A stretch of DNA of 64,000 nt, from positions 124,001 through 188,000 of the forward strand of contig NZ_PTIV01000001.1 in the NCBI RefSeq assembly GCF_002934325.1, read 5' to 3'. Shown one piece after another: positions 47,259 through 56,853 of the stretch. The first letter of the stretch is position 1. Each line of letters opens with the position of its first letter. The stretch comes from Marinobacter persicus. Lineage in GTDB: Bacteria > Pseudomonadota > Gammaproteobacteria > Pseudomonadales > Oleiphilaceae. The notes beneath the pieces are model-generated. The model was given only the letters and a program-made list of their open reading frames with translations, searched no databases and was not told the origin of the DNA. The translations under genes and the position numbers were made by a program.

Positions 47259-48155
47259 ATGCCCTGGGTGCAACTCCAGATTCCAGCTGATCCGGACACC
47301 GCGGATCAGCTGGAGGACCTGTTAATGGAAATGGGTTCCGACGCCGTTTCAATGGAAGACGCCGCCGACCAGCCCCTGTTCGAGCCGGACCCTGGCACCA
47401 CGCCCCTGTGGAACCAGACCACGGTCACCGGGCTGTTCCAGTCAGACCGCGATATTGAGCAGCTGTGCGCTGACATTCGCGATGCCTGGCACCAGCAGAC
47501 CCAGCAGGCGTTACCGGAAATCGACGTAACCCTGGTGGAGGACAAGGACTGGGAGCGGGCCTGGATGGACGATTTCCAGCCCATCAAATTCGGTGAACGT
47601 CTCTGGATTGTGCCCAGCTGGCACCAGGCGCCGGACCCGGAGGCCGCCAACCTGATGCTGGACCCCGGGTTGGCCTTCGGCACCGGCACCCATTCCACCA
47701 CGGCCCTCTGCCTGGAATGGCTGGACGGCCAGGAGATCGCCGGCAAACAGGTCACCGACTACGGTTGTGGTTCCGGTATTCTCGGCCTGGCGGCCCTGCT
47801 GCTGGGTGCCGAGCACGTCATTGGCGTGGACACCGATCCCCAGGCACTGGAAGCCAGCCGGGAGAACGCCCGCCGCAACAACGTCTCGGAGCACCGTCTG
47901 GATCTGTACCTGCCGGGCGACGATCCGGACACCCAGGCGGACATCATGCTGGCCAACATCCTGGCCCAGCCCTTGATCGGCCTGGCACCACGCCTGGCGG
48001 AGCTGACCCGCCCCGGCGGCGACCTGGTGCTCTCCGGCATACTGTTCAACCAGGCCCGGGAAGTAATGGACGCCTACGAGCCCTGGTTCATCATGGACGA
48101 GCCCGAACAGAAGGAAGATTGGATACGCCTCACAGGACGCCGCAAAATCGGGTGA
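47259..48155 (+). CDS. prmA: Ribosomal protein L11 methyltransferase PrmA
   Basis: Trimethylates L11. The 298-residue protein has the N-terminal substrate domain (MPWVQLQIPADPDTADQLED), MLDPGLAFGTGTHSTTALC and the SAM motif VTDYGCGSGILGLAALLLGA, and DIMLANILAQPL. The accC-prmA linkage supports the name. Confidence 0.96.
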   Translation: MPWVQLQIPADPDTADQLEDLLMEMGSDAVSMEDAADQPLFEPDPGTTPLWNQTTVTGLFQSDRDIEQLCADIRDAWHQQTQQALPEIDVTLVEDKDWERAWMDDFQPIKFGERLWIVPSWHQAPDPEAANLMLDPGLAFGTGTHSTTALCLEWLDGQEIAGKQVTDYGCGSGILGLAALLLGAEHVIGVDTDPQALEASRENARRNNVSEHRLDLYLPGDDPDTQADIMLANILAQPLIGLAPRLAELTRPGGDLVLSGILFNQAREVMDAYEPWFIMDEPEQKEDWIRLTGRRKIG

Positions 48156-48217
48156 CGAAACAGCCGGTTATGACTAAACTGCTGAGGGAGTGACAATCAC
48201 GCTTTCAGGACAGAAGC

Positions 48218-49315
48218 ATGACCCAGAGCAGCCTGCAGACCCAATGCCCCCAATGTGAGACCCGTTTCCGGGTCACGGACGAACAGCTTGGCATTGCCGG
48301 GGGCAAAGTCCGTTGTGGCAACTGCATGCATGTTTTCAACGCCATTGACCACCAGGTGTTACCTGAACGCCCCCCAGCTCAACCCGAAACCACCCCAACG
48401 CCTTCTGACGATACAGCATCCGACCAGACAGAAGACGAGGAAGATCTGCTCTTCGAGGACAACCCCGAAGAAGATGCCACCGAGAGCCGCTATACCGGCA
48501 GCGCGCTGACTTTCTCCGACGACGAGCTTAGCGACAGCTTCCGCAACTTCGACCAGGACGACGATTCCAGCCATCCAGAGCACGACCTGGAACCCGGCTC
48601 CAAAGACCAGGACGAGAGCTGGGCCGAAGCCATACTGGAAGAGGATGATGAGCTCGAGCACGCGCCGGAGCCTGAACAAACCCCGAACTCCCCGGAAGAA
48701 TTGCACCTGACAGCCGGAGACGACGACCGGGTGACTGAGCCCGAGCCCCGCGCCTCCAAACCTTCTCCCGAGCCCGACAACCTTTACCAGGGCCTACGCC
48801 ACGAACCGGTGTCGGTTCGCCGCAGCGGGGGTGGCTTGCGCAAGGCTTTCTGGGCACTGGTGGTTCTCGCCCTGATCGGCGGGCTCGCGGCCCAGGTGGC
48901 CTGGTTCCAGTTCGACCGGTTGGCAGCCATCCCCCAACTGCGCCCCTTTTATGAACAGGCGTGCCAGTGGGCCGGCTGCACCCTCAAACCCCTGATCAAC
49001 GTGGAAGCCGTGGAAAGCCGGAAGCTGGTGGTACGCACCAACCCGGACAACCGCAACCAGTTGATTGTCGATGCGGTCATCGTCAACACGGCGGGCTTCG
49101 AGCAACCTTTCCCGGCCATTGCCTTGACGTTCTCCAACCTCAATGGCGACGTGGTGGCGCAGAGCACGTTCACGCCGGATGAATACCTGGCGGAGGGCGA
49201 AGGGGACAAGCAGATCATGCCCCGGCAAACACCGGTCCGCATCTCCATCGACATCCGGGATCCCGGGCGCGATGCAGTGAACTATAACCTCAGCTTTGTT
49301 CCCTGGGAGGGCTGA
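48218..49315 (+). CDS. Zinc-ribbon and DUF3426 domain protein
   Basis: A 365-residue protein. An N-terminal MJ0042-type zinc finger (TQCPQCETRFRVTDEQLG ... VRCGNCMHVF) with four Cys is followed by a long acidic disordered region (about 50-200), a membrane helix (AFWALVVLALIGGLAAQVAW) and a DUF3426 domain ending NYNLSFVPWEG. Function unknown; the layout suggests an inner-membrane protein with a cytoplasmic zinc ribbon. It lies between prmA and dusB, as in Pseudomonas. Confidence 0.88.
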   Translation: MTQSSLQTQCPQCETRFRVTDEQLGIAGGKVRCGNCMHVFNAIDHQVLPERPPAQPETTPTPSDDTASDQTEDEEDLLFEDNPEEDATESRYTGSALTFSDDELSDSFRNFDQDDDSSHPEHDLEPGSKDQDESWAEAILEEDDELEHAPEPEQTPNSPEELHLTAGDDDRVTEPEPRASKPSPEPDNLYQGLRHEPVSVRRSGGGLRKAFWALVVLALIGGLAAQVAWFQFDRLAAIPQLRPFYEQACQWAGCTLKPLINVEAVESRKLVVRTNPDNRNQLIVDAVIVNTAGFEQPFPAIALTFSNLNGDVVAQSTFTPDEYLAEGEGDKQIMPRQTPVRISIDIRDPGRDAVNYNLSFVPWEG

Positions 49316-49525
49316 GCGCTAACCACCCGACTCCCGGCCAATGGTTGACAGCGCAAAAGTCAACCAGAAAGCGCGAAAAATAATCAATTTTTTCAGCCCC
49401 CTGCCCCTTCAATCGGCTGGCCCCCAGCGGTATTATTAGCGCCCTTCGGATCCGGAAGCGGTTATTAATTAACCAATCGCTTCATTCCGATGCTTGCTCA
49501 ATCTCCTGTGACACGGACTCAGATC

Positions 49526-50524
49526 ATGTTGCCAACGGCAAAAATCGGGCCGTACACCCTGCCCAATCCATTGATCGTTGCGCCCATGGCTGGCGTTACT
49601 GATCGCCCCTTCCGGCTACTGTGCCGAAAAATGGGGGCGGGCCTGGCGGTGTCGGAAATGGTGATCGCAGACAGCAAGCTCTGGCACACGCGCAAATCCC
49701 AAACCCGCCTGAACCACCAGGGCGAACCAGAGCCCCGCTCGGTCCAGATTGCCGGTGGCGACCCCGCCATGCTGGCGGACGCGGCCCGGCAGAATGCCGC
49801 ATTCGGGGCACAGATCATCGACATCAACATGGGCTGTCCGGCGAAAAAGGTCTGCAACAAGGCTGCCGGCTCCGCGCTGATGAAAGACGAGGCTCTGGTT
49901 CGGGAGATACTCGAAACCGTGGTCAAGGCTGTCGATATCCCGGTGACCCTGAAAATGCGGACCGGCTGGGACAGGGAGCACCGCAATGCCCCGGTTATCG
50001 CTCGCATGGCTGAAGACGCCGGCATCCAGGCCATTGCCGTACATGGTCGTACCCGCGCGGACAAATACAACGGTGAAGCGGAGTACGACACCATTGCCGA
50101 GGTCAAAGCCAGCGTCGGCATCCCGGTGTTTGCCAACGGCGACATCACGTCACCGGAAAAAGCCCGACGAGTACTCACCCACACAGGGGCAGATGGCCTG
50201 CTAATTGGCCGTGGAGCCCAGGGGCGACCGTGGATCTTCCGGGAAATCCTGCATTATCTGGAGACCGGGAAACACTTGGCGACACCGGCACTGGATGAAG
50301 TGGAGCAAATCCTGACAGAGCACCTGTCTGCACTGCATGGCTTCTATGGCGAGAAAATGGGTGTGCGCATAGCCAGAAAACACGTGGGCTGGTACCTGCA
50401 GGCTCACGATGAGAGCAAACAATTCCGCAAACGCTTCAACGCTATTGATAATGCGATGGAGCAGCAAGACAGCATCGAACATTACTTTGCACGCTTACGT
50501 AAAGAAGAGGAATTCGCAGCATGA
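49526..50524 (+). CDS. dusB: tRNA-dihydrouridine synthase DusB
   Basis: FMN enzyme reducing a specific uridine in tRNA. ATG 49526 gives [20 protein letters not shown] and 332 residues; an upstream ATG at 49490 is possible but lacks a ribosome site. Hallmarks are [40 protein letters not shown] with the catalytic Cys, and [18 protein letters not shown]. Co-transcribed with fis, whose start overlaps its end by 4 bases; dusB-fis is an old operon. Confidence 0.95.
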   Translation: MLPTAKIGPYTLPNPLIVAPMAGVTDRPFRLLCRKMGAGLAVSEMVIADSKLWHTRKSQTRLNHQGEPEPRSVQIAGGDPAMLADAARQNAAFGAQIIDINMGCPAKKVCNKAAGSALMKDEALVREILETVVKAVDIPVTLKMRTGWDREHRNAPVIARMAEDAGIQAIAVHGRTRADKYNGEAEYDTIAEVKASVGIPVFANGDITSPEKARRVLTHTGADGLLIGRGAQGRPWIFREILHYLETGKHLATPALDEVEQILTEHLSALHGFYGEKMGVRIARKHVGWYLQAHDESKQFRKRFNAIDNAMEQQDSIEHYFARLRKEEEFAA

Positions 50525-50838
50525 CCGCTGAGACTTTGACGAATGAGAACATGGGCACCCCGGCCAACGACGACATGCATCAGCTGCACACCGTCAATGG
50601 CAGTGGCAACAGCGTCACCCTGCGCGACAGCGTGGAAGTTGCCCTGAAAAACTATTTCGAGCAACTCGATGGCGCACCGGTCTCCGATGTGTACCAGTTG
50701 GTACTCTCAGAGGTTGAAGCCCCTCTGCTCGAACAGGTCATGGCTTACACCCGTAACAACCAGACCAAGGCCTCAACCATGCTGGGGCTGAACCGCGGCA
50801 CATTGCGCAAGAAACTCAAGCAGTACGGTCTGCTATAA
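50521..50838 (+). CDS. fis: DNA-binding protein Fis
   Basis: Nucleoid protein and regulator of growth-phase genes. The 105-residue protein has a diverse N-terminus and the conserved C-terminal helix-turn-helix [18 protein letters not shown] with [16 protein letters not shown]. coli Fis is 98 residues. Downstream of dusB in the usual operon. Confidence 0.96.
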   Translation: MTAETLTNENMGTPANDDMHQLHTVNGSGNSVTLRDSVEVALKNYFEQLDGAPVSDVYQLVLSEVEAPLLEQVMAYTRNNQTKASTMLGLNRGTLRKKLKQYGLL

Positions 50839-50942
50839 TCTGCACGGCTTTCCCTGGGCCTCCCGGATGACACTCTGGCGAGGCCCTTGCTACTTTATAC
50901 CCGAGCAAAATTCAGCGTATCCGACCAGCGAAGAAAGTGACC

Positions 50943-52523
50943 ATGGCAAATCAGGCAAACACCCCCGTCCGTCGCGCTCTGATCAGCGTGAGTGATAAAA
51001 CCGGCATCGTCGACTTTGGCCGTGCCCTGACCGAACGCGGCATCGAGCTGTTGTCCACTGGCGGCACCTTCCGCCTGCTCCAGGAAAACAACGTACCGGT
51101 TACCGAAGTGTCCGACTACACCGGTTTCCCGGAAATGATGGACGGTCGGGTCAAGACCCTGCACCCGAAAATCCACGGCGGCATCCTGGGCCGTCGCGGC
51201 ACCGACGACACCGTAATGGGCGAACACGGGATTAACCCGATCGACATGGTCGTGGTGAATCTCTACCCGTTCGAAGACACCGTCGCCAACCCGGATTGCG
51301 ACCTGGCCACCGCCATTGAAAACATCGACATCGGTGGCCCGACCATGGTCCGTGCAGCTGCCAAGAACCACAACGATGTCGCCATCGTGGTTAACGCCTC
51401 CGATTACAGCCGGGTACTCAAGGAACTGAACGACAACGACGGCGAGCTGACCTACAGCACCCGCTTCGATCTGGCCGTAAAAGCGTTCGAGCACACCGCA
51501 GGTTACGACGGTGCTATTGCCAACTACCTGGGTGGCCGCACCCCGGACAACGACAACGCCGACTTCCCCCGCACCTTCAACGCCCAGTTCGTGAAGGTCC
51601 AGGACATGCGTTACGGCGAGAATCCTCACCAGCGCGCCGCCTTCTACGCCGAGCGCAACCCGCGCGAAGCCTGCGTGGCCACCGCGAAGCAGCTGCAGGG
51701 CAAGGAACTGAGCTTCAACAACGTGGCCGACACCGACGCCGCGCTGGAATGCGTGAAGCCCTTCGCCGATCCGGCGTGTGTCATCGTCAAGCACGCCAAC
51801 CCCTGCGGCGTGGCCATTGGCGCCGACATTGAACAGGCCTACGACCTGGCCTTTGCCACCGACCCGACGTCCGCCTTCGGCGGCATCATCGCCTTCAACC
51901 GCGAGCTGGATGCCAAAACCGCCAAGGCCATCGTTGACCGCCAGTTCGTGGAAGTGATCATCGCCCCGACCATCGCGCCGGAAGCCGTAGAGATTGTCTC
52001 CGCCAAGAAGAACGTGCGCCTGCTGGCCTGTGGCGAGTTCGACGGCGAGCGCGCCAAGTCCCTGGACTACAAGCGTGTGACCGGCGGCCTGCTGGTGCAG
52101 GATCGCGACCTGGGCATGGTCGCCATGGAAGACGTGAAAGTGGTTACCGAGCGCCAGCCCACCGAGCAGGAACTCAATGACCTCTTGTTCGCCTGGGAAG
52201 TGGCCAAGTACGTGAAGTCCAATGCCATCGTGTACGCCAAGGCCGGCCGCACCATTGGCGTGGGCGCAGGCCAGATGAGCCGCGTCTACAGCGCCAAGAT
52301 CGCCGGTATCAAGGCTGCCGATGAAAACCTGGAAGTGAAAGGTTCGGTGATGTCTTCCGACGCCTTCTTCCCGTTCCGGGACGGCATCGACGCCGCCGCC
52401 GAAGCCGGCATTACCGCTGTGATCCAGCCGGGCGGCTCCATGCGCGACCAGGAAGTAATCGATGCCGCCAACGAGCATGGCATCGCCATGGTCTTCACCG
52501 GCATGCGCCACTTCCGCCACTGA
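50943..52523 (+). CDS. purH: Bifunctional AICAR transformylase/IMP cyclohydrolase PurH
   Basis: Last two steps of IMP synthesis. ATG 50943 gives 526 residues; a GTG two codons earlier is less likely. The N-terminal IMP cyclohydrolase region has [20 protein letters not shown], and the transformylase region has [29 protein letters not shown] and [15 protein letters not shown]. purD follows 21 bases later. A 1046-codon open frame on the opposite strand is a shadow of purH-purD codon use. Confidence 0.98.
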   Translation: MANQANTPVRRALISVSDKTGIVDFGRALTERGIELLSTGGTFRLLQENNVPVTEVSDYTGFPEMMDGRVKTLHPKIHGGILGRRGTDDTVMGEHGINPIDMVVVNLYPFEDTVANPDCDLATAIENIDIGGPTMVRAAAKNHNDVAIVVNASDYSRVLKELNDNDGELTYSTRFDLAVKAFEHTAGYDGAIANYLGGRTPDNDNADFPRTFNAQFVKVQDMRYGENPHQRAAFYAERNPREACVATAKQLQGKELSFNNVADTDAALECVKPFADPACVIVKHANPCGVAIGADIEQAYDLAFATDPTSAFGGIIAFNRELDAKTAKAIVDRQFVEVIIAPTIAPEAVEIVSAKKNVRLLACGEFDGERAKSLDYKRVTGGLLVQDRDLGMVAMEDVKVVTERQPTEQELNDLLFAWEVAKYVKSNAIVYAKAGRTIGVGAGQMSRVYSAKIAGIKAADENLEVKGSVMSSDAFFPFRDGIDAAAEAGITAVIQPGGSMRDQEVIDAANEHGIAMVFTGMRHFRH

Positions 52524-52544
52524 TACGGATTCAAGGAGAACACG

Positions 52545-53831
52545 ATGAACATTCTGGTTATCGGCGGCGGTGGTCGCGAACATGCACTGGCCTGGAAAGC
52601 GGCCCAATCCCCCCAAGCGGACAAGGTTTTCGTGGCGCCCGGCAACGCCGGCACCGCCCGCGAGCCGAACCTGGAGAACGTCGACCTGGACGTGATGGAC
52701 CTGGACGGCCTGGCCGACTTTGCCGAACAGAACCACGTGGGTCTGACCATCGTCGGCCCGGAAGCGCCCCTGGTGGCCGGTGTGGTCGACAAATTCGAGG
52801 AACGCGGCCTGCGCATCTTCGGCCCCAGCGCCGGCGCCGCCCAGCTCGAAGGCTCCAAGGCCTTCACCAAGGACTTCCTGGCCCGCCAGCAGATTCCCAC
52901 CGCCGACTACGCCAATTTCACCGATGTGGACGAGGCCCTGGCCTACGTGCGTGAGAAAGGCGCGCCCATCGTCGTCAAAGCCGATGGCTTGGCCGCCGGC
53001 AAGGGCGTGATTGTCGCCATGACCCAGGAAGAAGCCGAAGATGCCATCCGCGATATGCTCGCGGGTAACGCCTTTGGTGACGCCGGCAGCCGCGTGGTGG
53101 TCGAGGAATTCCTGGACGGCGAAGAAGCCTCCTTCATCGTGATGGTGGACGGCAAGAACGTACTGGCCATGGCCACCTCCCAGGACCACAAGCGCGTGGG
53201 CGACGGCGATACCGGCCCGAACACCGGTGGCATGGGCGCCTACTCCCCCGCACCCGTAGTCACCGCCGACGTGCACCAGCGCATCATGGACGAGGTAATC
53301 ATGCCCACGGTTAACGGCATGGCCGCCGAAGGCCATGCCTACAAAGGCTTTTTGTACGCCGGCCTGATGATCGACACCAATGGTGCCCCCAAGGTGATCG
53401 AATTCAACTGCCGTTTCGGCGACCCGGAGACCCAGCCGATCATGCTGCGCATGAAATCCGACCTGGTGGAACTGTGCCAGGCCGCCGTGGACGGCAAGCT
53501 GGACCAGTGCGACTCCGAATGGGACGACCGTGCATCCGTGGGCATTGTCCTCGCCGCCGGGGGCTACCCGGGCAGCTACAACAAGGGCGATGTCATCTCT
53601 GGGTTGCCCGAAACCGAGGTGGACGGCAAGAAGGTCTTCCACGCCGGCACCAAGCTGGATGGCGATGAGGTGGTCACCGCCGGCGGTCGCGTGCTTTGCG
53701 CCACGGCTCTGGGCAATACCGTCACCGAGGCCCAACAGCGCGCCTACGAGCTGGCTGCGAAAGTCACCTGGGATGGCGTGTTCTACCGTAAGGATATCGC
53801 CTACCGGGCGATTGCCCGCGAGCAGGGCTAG
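52545..53831 (+). CDS. purD: Phosphoribosylamine-glycine ligase PurD
   Basis: ATP-grasp enzyme of purine synthesis. The 428-residue protein starts [20 protein letters not shown] and has [28 protein letters not shown] and the metal site [19 protein letters not shown]. Operon with purH. Confidence 0.98.
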   Translation: MNILVIGGGGREHALAWKAAQSPQADKVFVAPGNAGTAREPNLENVDLDVMDLDGLADFAEQNHVGLTIVGPEAPLVAGVVDKFEERGLRIFGPSAGAAQLEGSKAFTKDFLARQQIPTADYANFTDVDEALAYVREKGAPIVVKADGLAAGKGVIVAMTQEEAEDAIRDMLAGNAFGDAGSRVVVEEFLDGEEASFIVMVDGKNVLAMATSQDHKRVGDGDTGPNTGGMGAYSPAPVVTADVHQRIMDEVIMPTVNGMAAEGHAYKGFLYAGLMIDTNGAPKVIEFNCRFGDPETQPIMLRMKSDLVELCQAAVDGKLDQCDSEWDDRASVGIVLAAGGYPGSYNKGDVISGLPETEVDGKKVFHAGTKLDGDEVVTAGGRVLCATALGNTVTEAQQRAYELAAKVTWDGVFYRKDIAYRAIAREQG

Positions 53832-53864
53832 CCCCTCAAACGGACCTGACAGGGCCTGCTGCTG

Positions 53865-55451
53865 ATGCCTGAAGCCATCTGGATTACGTTTGCCTTTGTG
53901 CTGGGCCTGGGCGTGAAAGCCGTGGGCCTGCCACCACTGGTGGGGTATCTGGCCGCAGGCTTTGTCCTCAGCGGGCTGTCGTCGTTTACCGGGCTGGCGG
54001 TTGAACAAACCGGTGTGCTGGAGCATGTCGCCCATCTGGGTGTACTGCTACTACTGTTCACCGTTGGCCTGAAACTCAAGCTCAAATCCATCGTCAGCCC
54101 GGAAGTCATCGGCGGCGGCCTCCTGCATTTTGGCATCACCTGCCTGGTGTTTACCCCCGGCCTGTACTGGCTACTGGAGCTAGACTGGGCGACCGCACTT
54201 CTGCTGGCCATCGCGCTCTCCTTCTCCAGCACGGTTCTCGCCGCCAAGGTGCTGGAAGGCAAACGGGAAATCCGAGCCTTCCATGGCAGGGTCGCCATCG
54301 GCATCCTGATCATGCAGGACCTCATCGCCCTGGTGGTGATGAGCCTGGCAGCCGGCAAGACGCCCTCGCAATGGGCACTGCTGGTGTTCGGCCTGCCCCT
54401 GTTACGTCCCCTGCTCTACCGCCTGCTGGATGCCAGTGGCCACGACGAACTGCTGGTTCTGCTTGGCCTGTTACTGGCCCTGGTTCTGGGCGGATTGGGC
54501 TTCGAGGCCGTCGGTCTGAGTTCGGAACTCGGCGCCCTGATCTTTGGCGCCATGCTGGCCAACCATCCGCGTTCACAGGAACTCTCCAAGTCGCTTTGGA
54601 GCGTGAAGGAAATGTTCCTGGTAGGCTTCTTCCTGCAAATCGGGATTGGAGGCCTTCCGGACCAGCAAGCTTTGATGTTTGCCGTGGTGGCGGCCCTGGT
54701 GTTGCCGCTCAAGGGCATACTGTTCTACTTCCTGCTGCTGGCTTTCCGCCTGCGTGCCCGCAGTAGCTTCCTGACTTCCCTGTCACTGACCAATTACAGC
54801 GAATTCGGCCTGATCGTGGCCAGCGTGGCATTGCCGGAGTGGCTGGTGCCCCTGGCGATCACCGTGTCACTGTCGTTTGTCTTTTCGGCACCGATCAACC
54901 GCTTCGCCCACAGCATTTACGAACGTGTCTGCCATCGCATCGACCGGTTTGAGAGCCACAAGCGCCATCCGGACGAGCAGCCGATTTCCCTGGGCGACAC
55001 CAAAGTGCTGGTGATGGGCATGGGGCGGACTGGCACCGCCGCCTATGACTGGTTAAGTGCCAATGAAGAACGCATCATGGGCCTGGATTCAGACCCGGCG
55101 AAGACGGAGAAGCACCAGAAAGAAGGACGCCACGTGGTGTTTGCCGATGCCGAGGACATCACTTTCTGGGAGGGACTGCACATGCCTTCCGTGGAATCGG
55201 TGGTGCTGGCCATGAGCGATATCGAAGGCAAGCTCATTGCCGCCCGAATGTTGCGCAAGCTGGGCTTCACCGGCTATATCGTGGCCCACACCATGTATGC
55301 CGATGAAGCTGAGCGCATTCGGGAAGCCGGTGCCAACCAGGCCTACCTGACCATGAGCGAAACCGGTGTGGCCCTGGCCAGCCACCTGGCGGAGCACCAT
55401 CAGCGGATAGAAGATGTCCGGGCGCTGGAACAGGCCAAACTGCCGAAATAG
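53865..55451 (+). CDS. CPA2-type cation:proton antiporter with TrkA-N domain (Kef/YbaL-like)
   Basis: A 528-residue inner-membrane protein. The Na/H exchanger domain with about 11-12 helices spans residues 5-360 (PLVGYLAAGFVLSG, LLLLFTVGLKLKLKSI, SFSSTVLAAKVLEGK). A nucleotide-binding TrkA-N domain follows (KVLVMGMGRTGTAAYDWLSA, about 385-510). It resembles E. coli YbaL/KefB-type potassium efflux systems; the ion is not certain. The C-terminal AEHHQRIEDVRALEQAKLPK is charged. It follows purD by 33 bases and may share its transcript. Confidence 0.88.
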   Translation: MPEAIWITFAFVLGLGVKAVGLPPLVGYLAAGFVLSGLSSFTGLAVEQTGVLEHVAHLGVLLLLFTVGLKLKLKSIVSPEVIGGGLLHFGITCLVFTPGLYWLLELDWATALLLAIALSFSSTVLAAKVLEGKREIRAFHGRVAIGILIMQDLIALVVMSLAAGKTPSQWALLVFGLPLLRPLLYRLLDASGHDELLVLLGLLLALVLGGLGFEAVGLSSELGALIFGAMLANHPRSQELSKSLWSVKEMFLVGFFLQIGIGGLPDQQALMFAVVAALVLPLKGILFYFLLLAFRLRARSSFLTSLSLTNYSEFGLIVASVALPEWLVPLAITVSLSFVFSAPINRFAHSIYERVCHRIDRFESHKRHPDEQPISLGDTKVLVMGMGRTGTAAYDWLSANEERIMGLDSDPAKTEKHQKEGRHVVFADAEDITFWEGLHMPSVESVVLAMSDIEGKLIAARMLRKLGFTGYIVAHTMYADEAERIREAGANQAYLTMSETGVALASHLAEHHQRIEDVRALEQAKLPK

Positions 55452-55458
55452 CCTGGCC

Positions 55459-56805
55459 TTACCGGGCACAGCTCCTGAAACCGGTGTAGACATCGTTCCT
55501 GGTCGGGAAGTACGCCTGTCGATAGGTGCCGCGAATGAGGTTCGATGAGGTGGCACAACTGCCGCCCTTGGTGACCTTGTGGGTGGCAAACTGCAGGGTG
55601 GACATGAACGGGTACATATCCACCTTGAAGCCGTCATAGGGCAGGAACTGGTTGCTGGTCCATTCCCAGACCGTGCCCACCATCTGGCGGCAGCCGAACG
55701 GACTGTCACCCGCCGGATAATCCCAGACCGGATTCTGTGCCATGCTGCGCCCATCCAGATCCGCTTTTGAGGCATCCGGTGCTTGATTACCCCAAGGGTA
55801 CCGCCGGAACGGCTCACCGGCTTTGTTCGCCAATGCCGCCACTTCCCACTCATATTCGGTCGGTAACCGCCGGCCCGCCCATTGGCACCAGGCCTCCGCT
55901 TCCCAGTAGGTAATATGGGTCACTGGCGCGTCCGGATTCAACGGCCGCCACCGATCAAACACCCGCTCCTGCCATTCGTTGTTCTGCCAACGCCAATACA
56001 GCGGATGCCGGGGCGCTCGCATCAAAGCCTCGTCCAGACCGTGCACCAGGGCCACGTCCTGCTCGGCCTCCAGCCACTTTCGCCCACCGAATGACCACAG
56101 CTCCGGGCGTTGGTAACCACCGTCATCCACGAACGCCTGAAATTCGCGATTGGACACCAGGGTTCGGCTGATCCGAAACGCCTCCAGCTCAATCTCAAAT
56201 CCGGGCTTCTCGTTATCAAAGGCAAAATCTTCCCTGGCAAACGCTTCAGAGTCGCCGGGCATACCAATGCGCCAGCGCCCGGCCGGAATCTCCACATCAC
56301 CGGAAACCAGCTCACCCGGCGCGGGCCGGTCGCCCTGCAAATCCGGCGGAGCGGGATACCCCACGGTTTGCCGACACCAGATCAGCGATTCGATGTGCAT
56401 GTTCTGGTGGAAGATGGCGTAGCGGTACAGGTACAGCTCTTCATCGGTCAGGGGACGGCTCTGGATGCGCTCGGCAACCCGGTCGTAGATCGTATTGAAA
56501 TACGCCAGCGTGGCTTCCCGCCCCGGGAAGAGATCACTGCGCCAGCGGTCCTGGTGCTCGACGTGGAAGGAATCCCAGAGGTCGTCCATGGACGGATCAT
56601 AGCTGGGGGTTCCGTCCAGCAGGTTGAAGACAAACACTTCGTAGAAAAACGCCGAGTGGCCCATTTCCCACAGCGGTGGATTTACGCCGGGATGATAGGG
56701 GACATCCAGCTTTTCAGCCGGCAGTGACTCAATCAGTCTCAGTGTCCGGCTGCGGGCCAGTTCCAGTTCACCGAGCAATTGTTCTTTATAGTCTTCAGCC
56801 ACCAT
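55459..56805 (-). CDS. EgtB/SenA-like nonheme iron enzyme (DinB plus FGE-sulfatase domains)
   Basis: A 448-residue protein of the family that forms carbon-sulfur or carbon-selenium bonds on histidine betaine (EgtB, OvoA N-terminus, SenA). The DinB domain holds the three probable iron ligands: H50 in LWEMGHSAFF, and H133 and H137 in the motif HQNMHIES. These numbers are very close to H51/H134/H138 of mycobacterial EgtB. The FGE-sulfatase domain has EIPAGRWRIGMPGD, LPTEYEWEVAAL, TVWEWTSNQF and KVTKGGSCATSSNLIRGTYR. No EgtD methyltransferase or senB/senC partner is adjacent, so substrate and product are open. Confidence 0.82.
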   Translation of the reverse strand: MVAEDYKEQLLGELELARSRTLRLIESLPAEKLDVPYHPGVNPPLWEMGHSAFFYEVFVFNLLDGTPSYDPSMDDLWDSFHVEHQDRWRSDLFPGREATLAYFNTIYDRVAERIQSRPLTDEELYLYRYAIFHQNMHIESLIWCRQTVGYPAPPDLQGDRPAPGELVSGDVEIPAGRWRIGMPGDSEAFAREDFAFDNEKPGFEIELEAFRISRTLVSNREFQAFVDDGGYQRPELWSFGGRKWLEAEQDVALVHGLDEALMRAPRHPLYWRWQNNEWQERVFDRWRPLNPDAPVTHITYWEAEAWCQWAGRRLPTEYEWEVAALANKAGEPFRRYPWGNQAPDASKADLDGRSMAQNPVWDYPAGDSPFGCRQMVGTVWEWTSNQFLPYDGFKVDMYPFMSTLQFATHKVTKGGSCATSSNLIRGTYRQAYFPTRNDVYTGFRSCAR

Positions 56806-56853
56806 GAATTCTGCCCTCTCAGCGTTCAGCTTTATGTTTGCAGCATATCAGAA

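Noticed and set aside
50895..54035. 1046-codon open frame on the minus strand
   Set aside because: It is fully antisense to purH and purD, has no family features and is His/Gly/Val-rich. This is the usual shadow of GC-rich codon use in the real genes.
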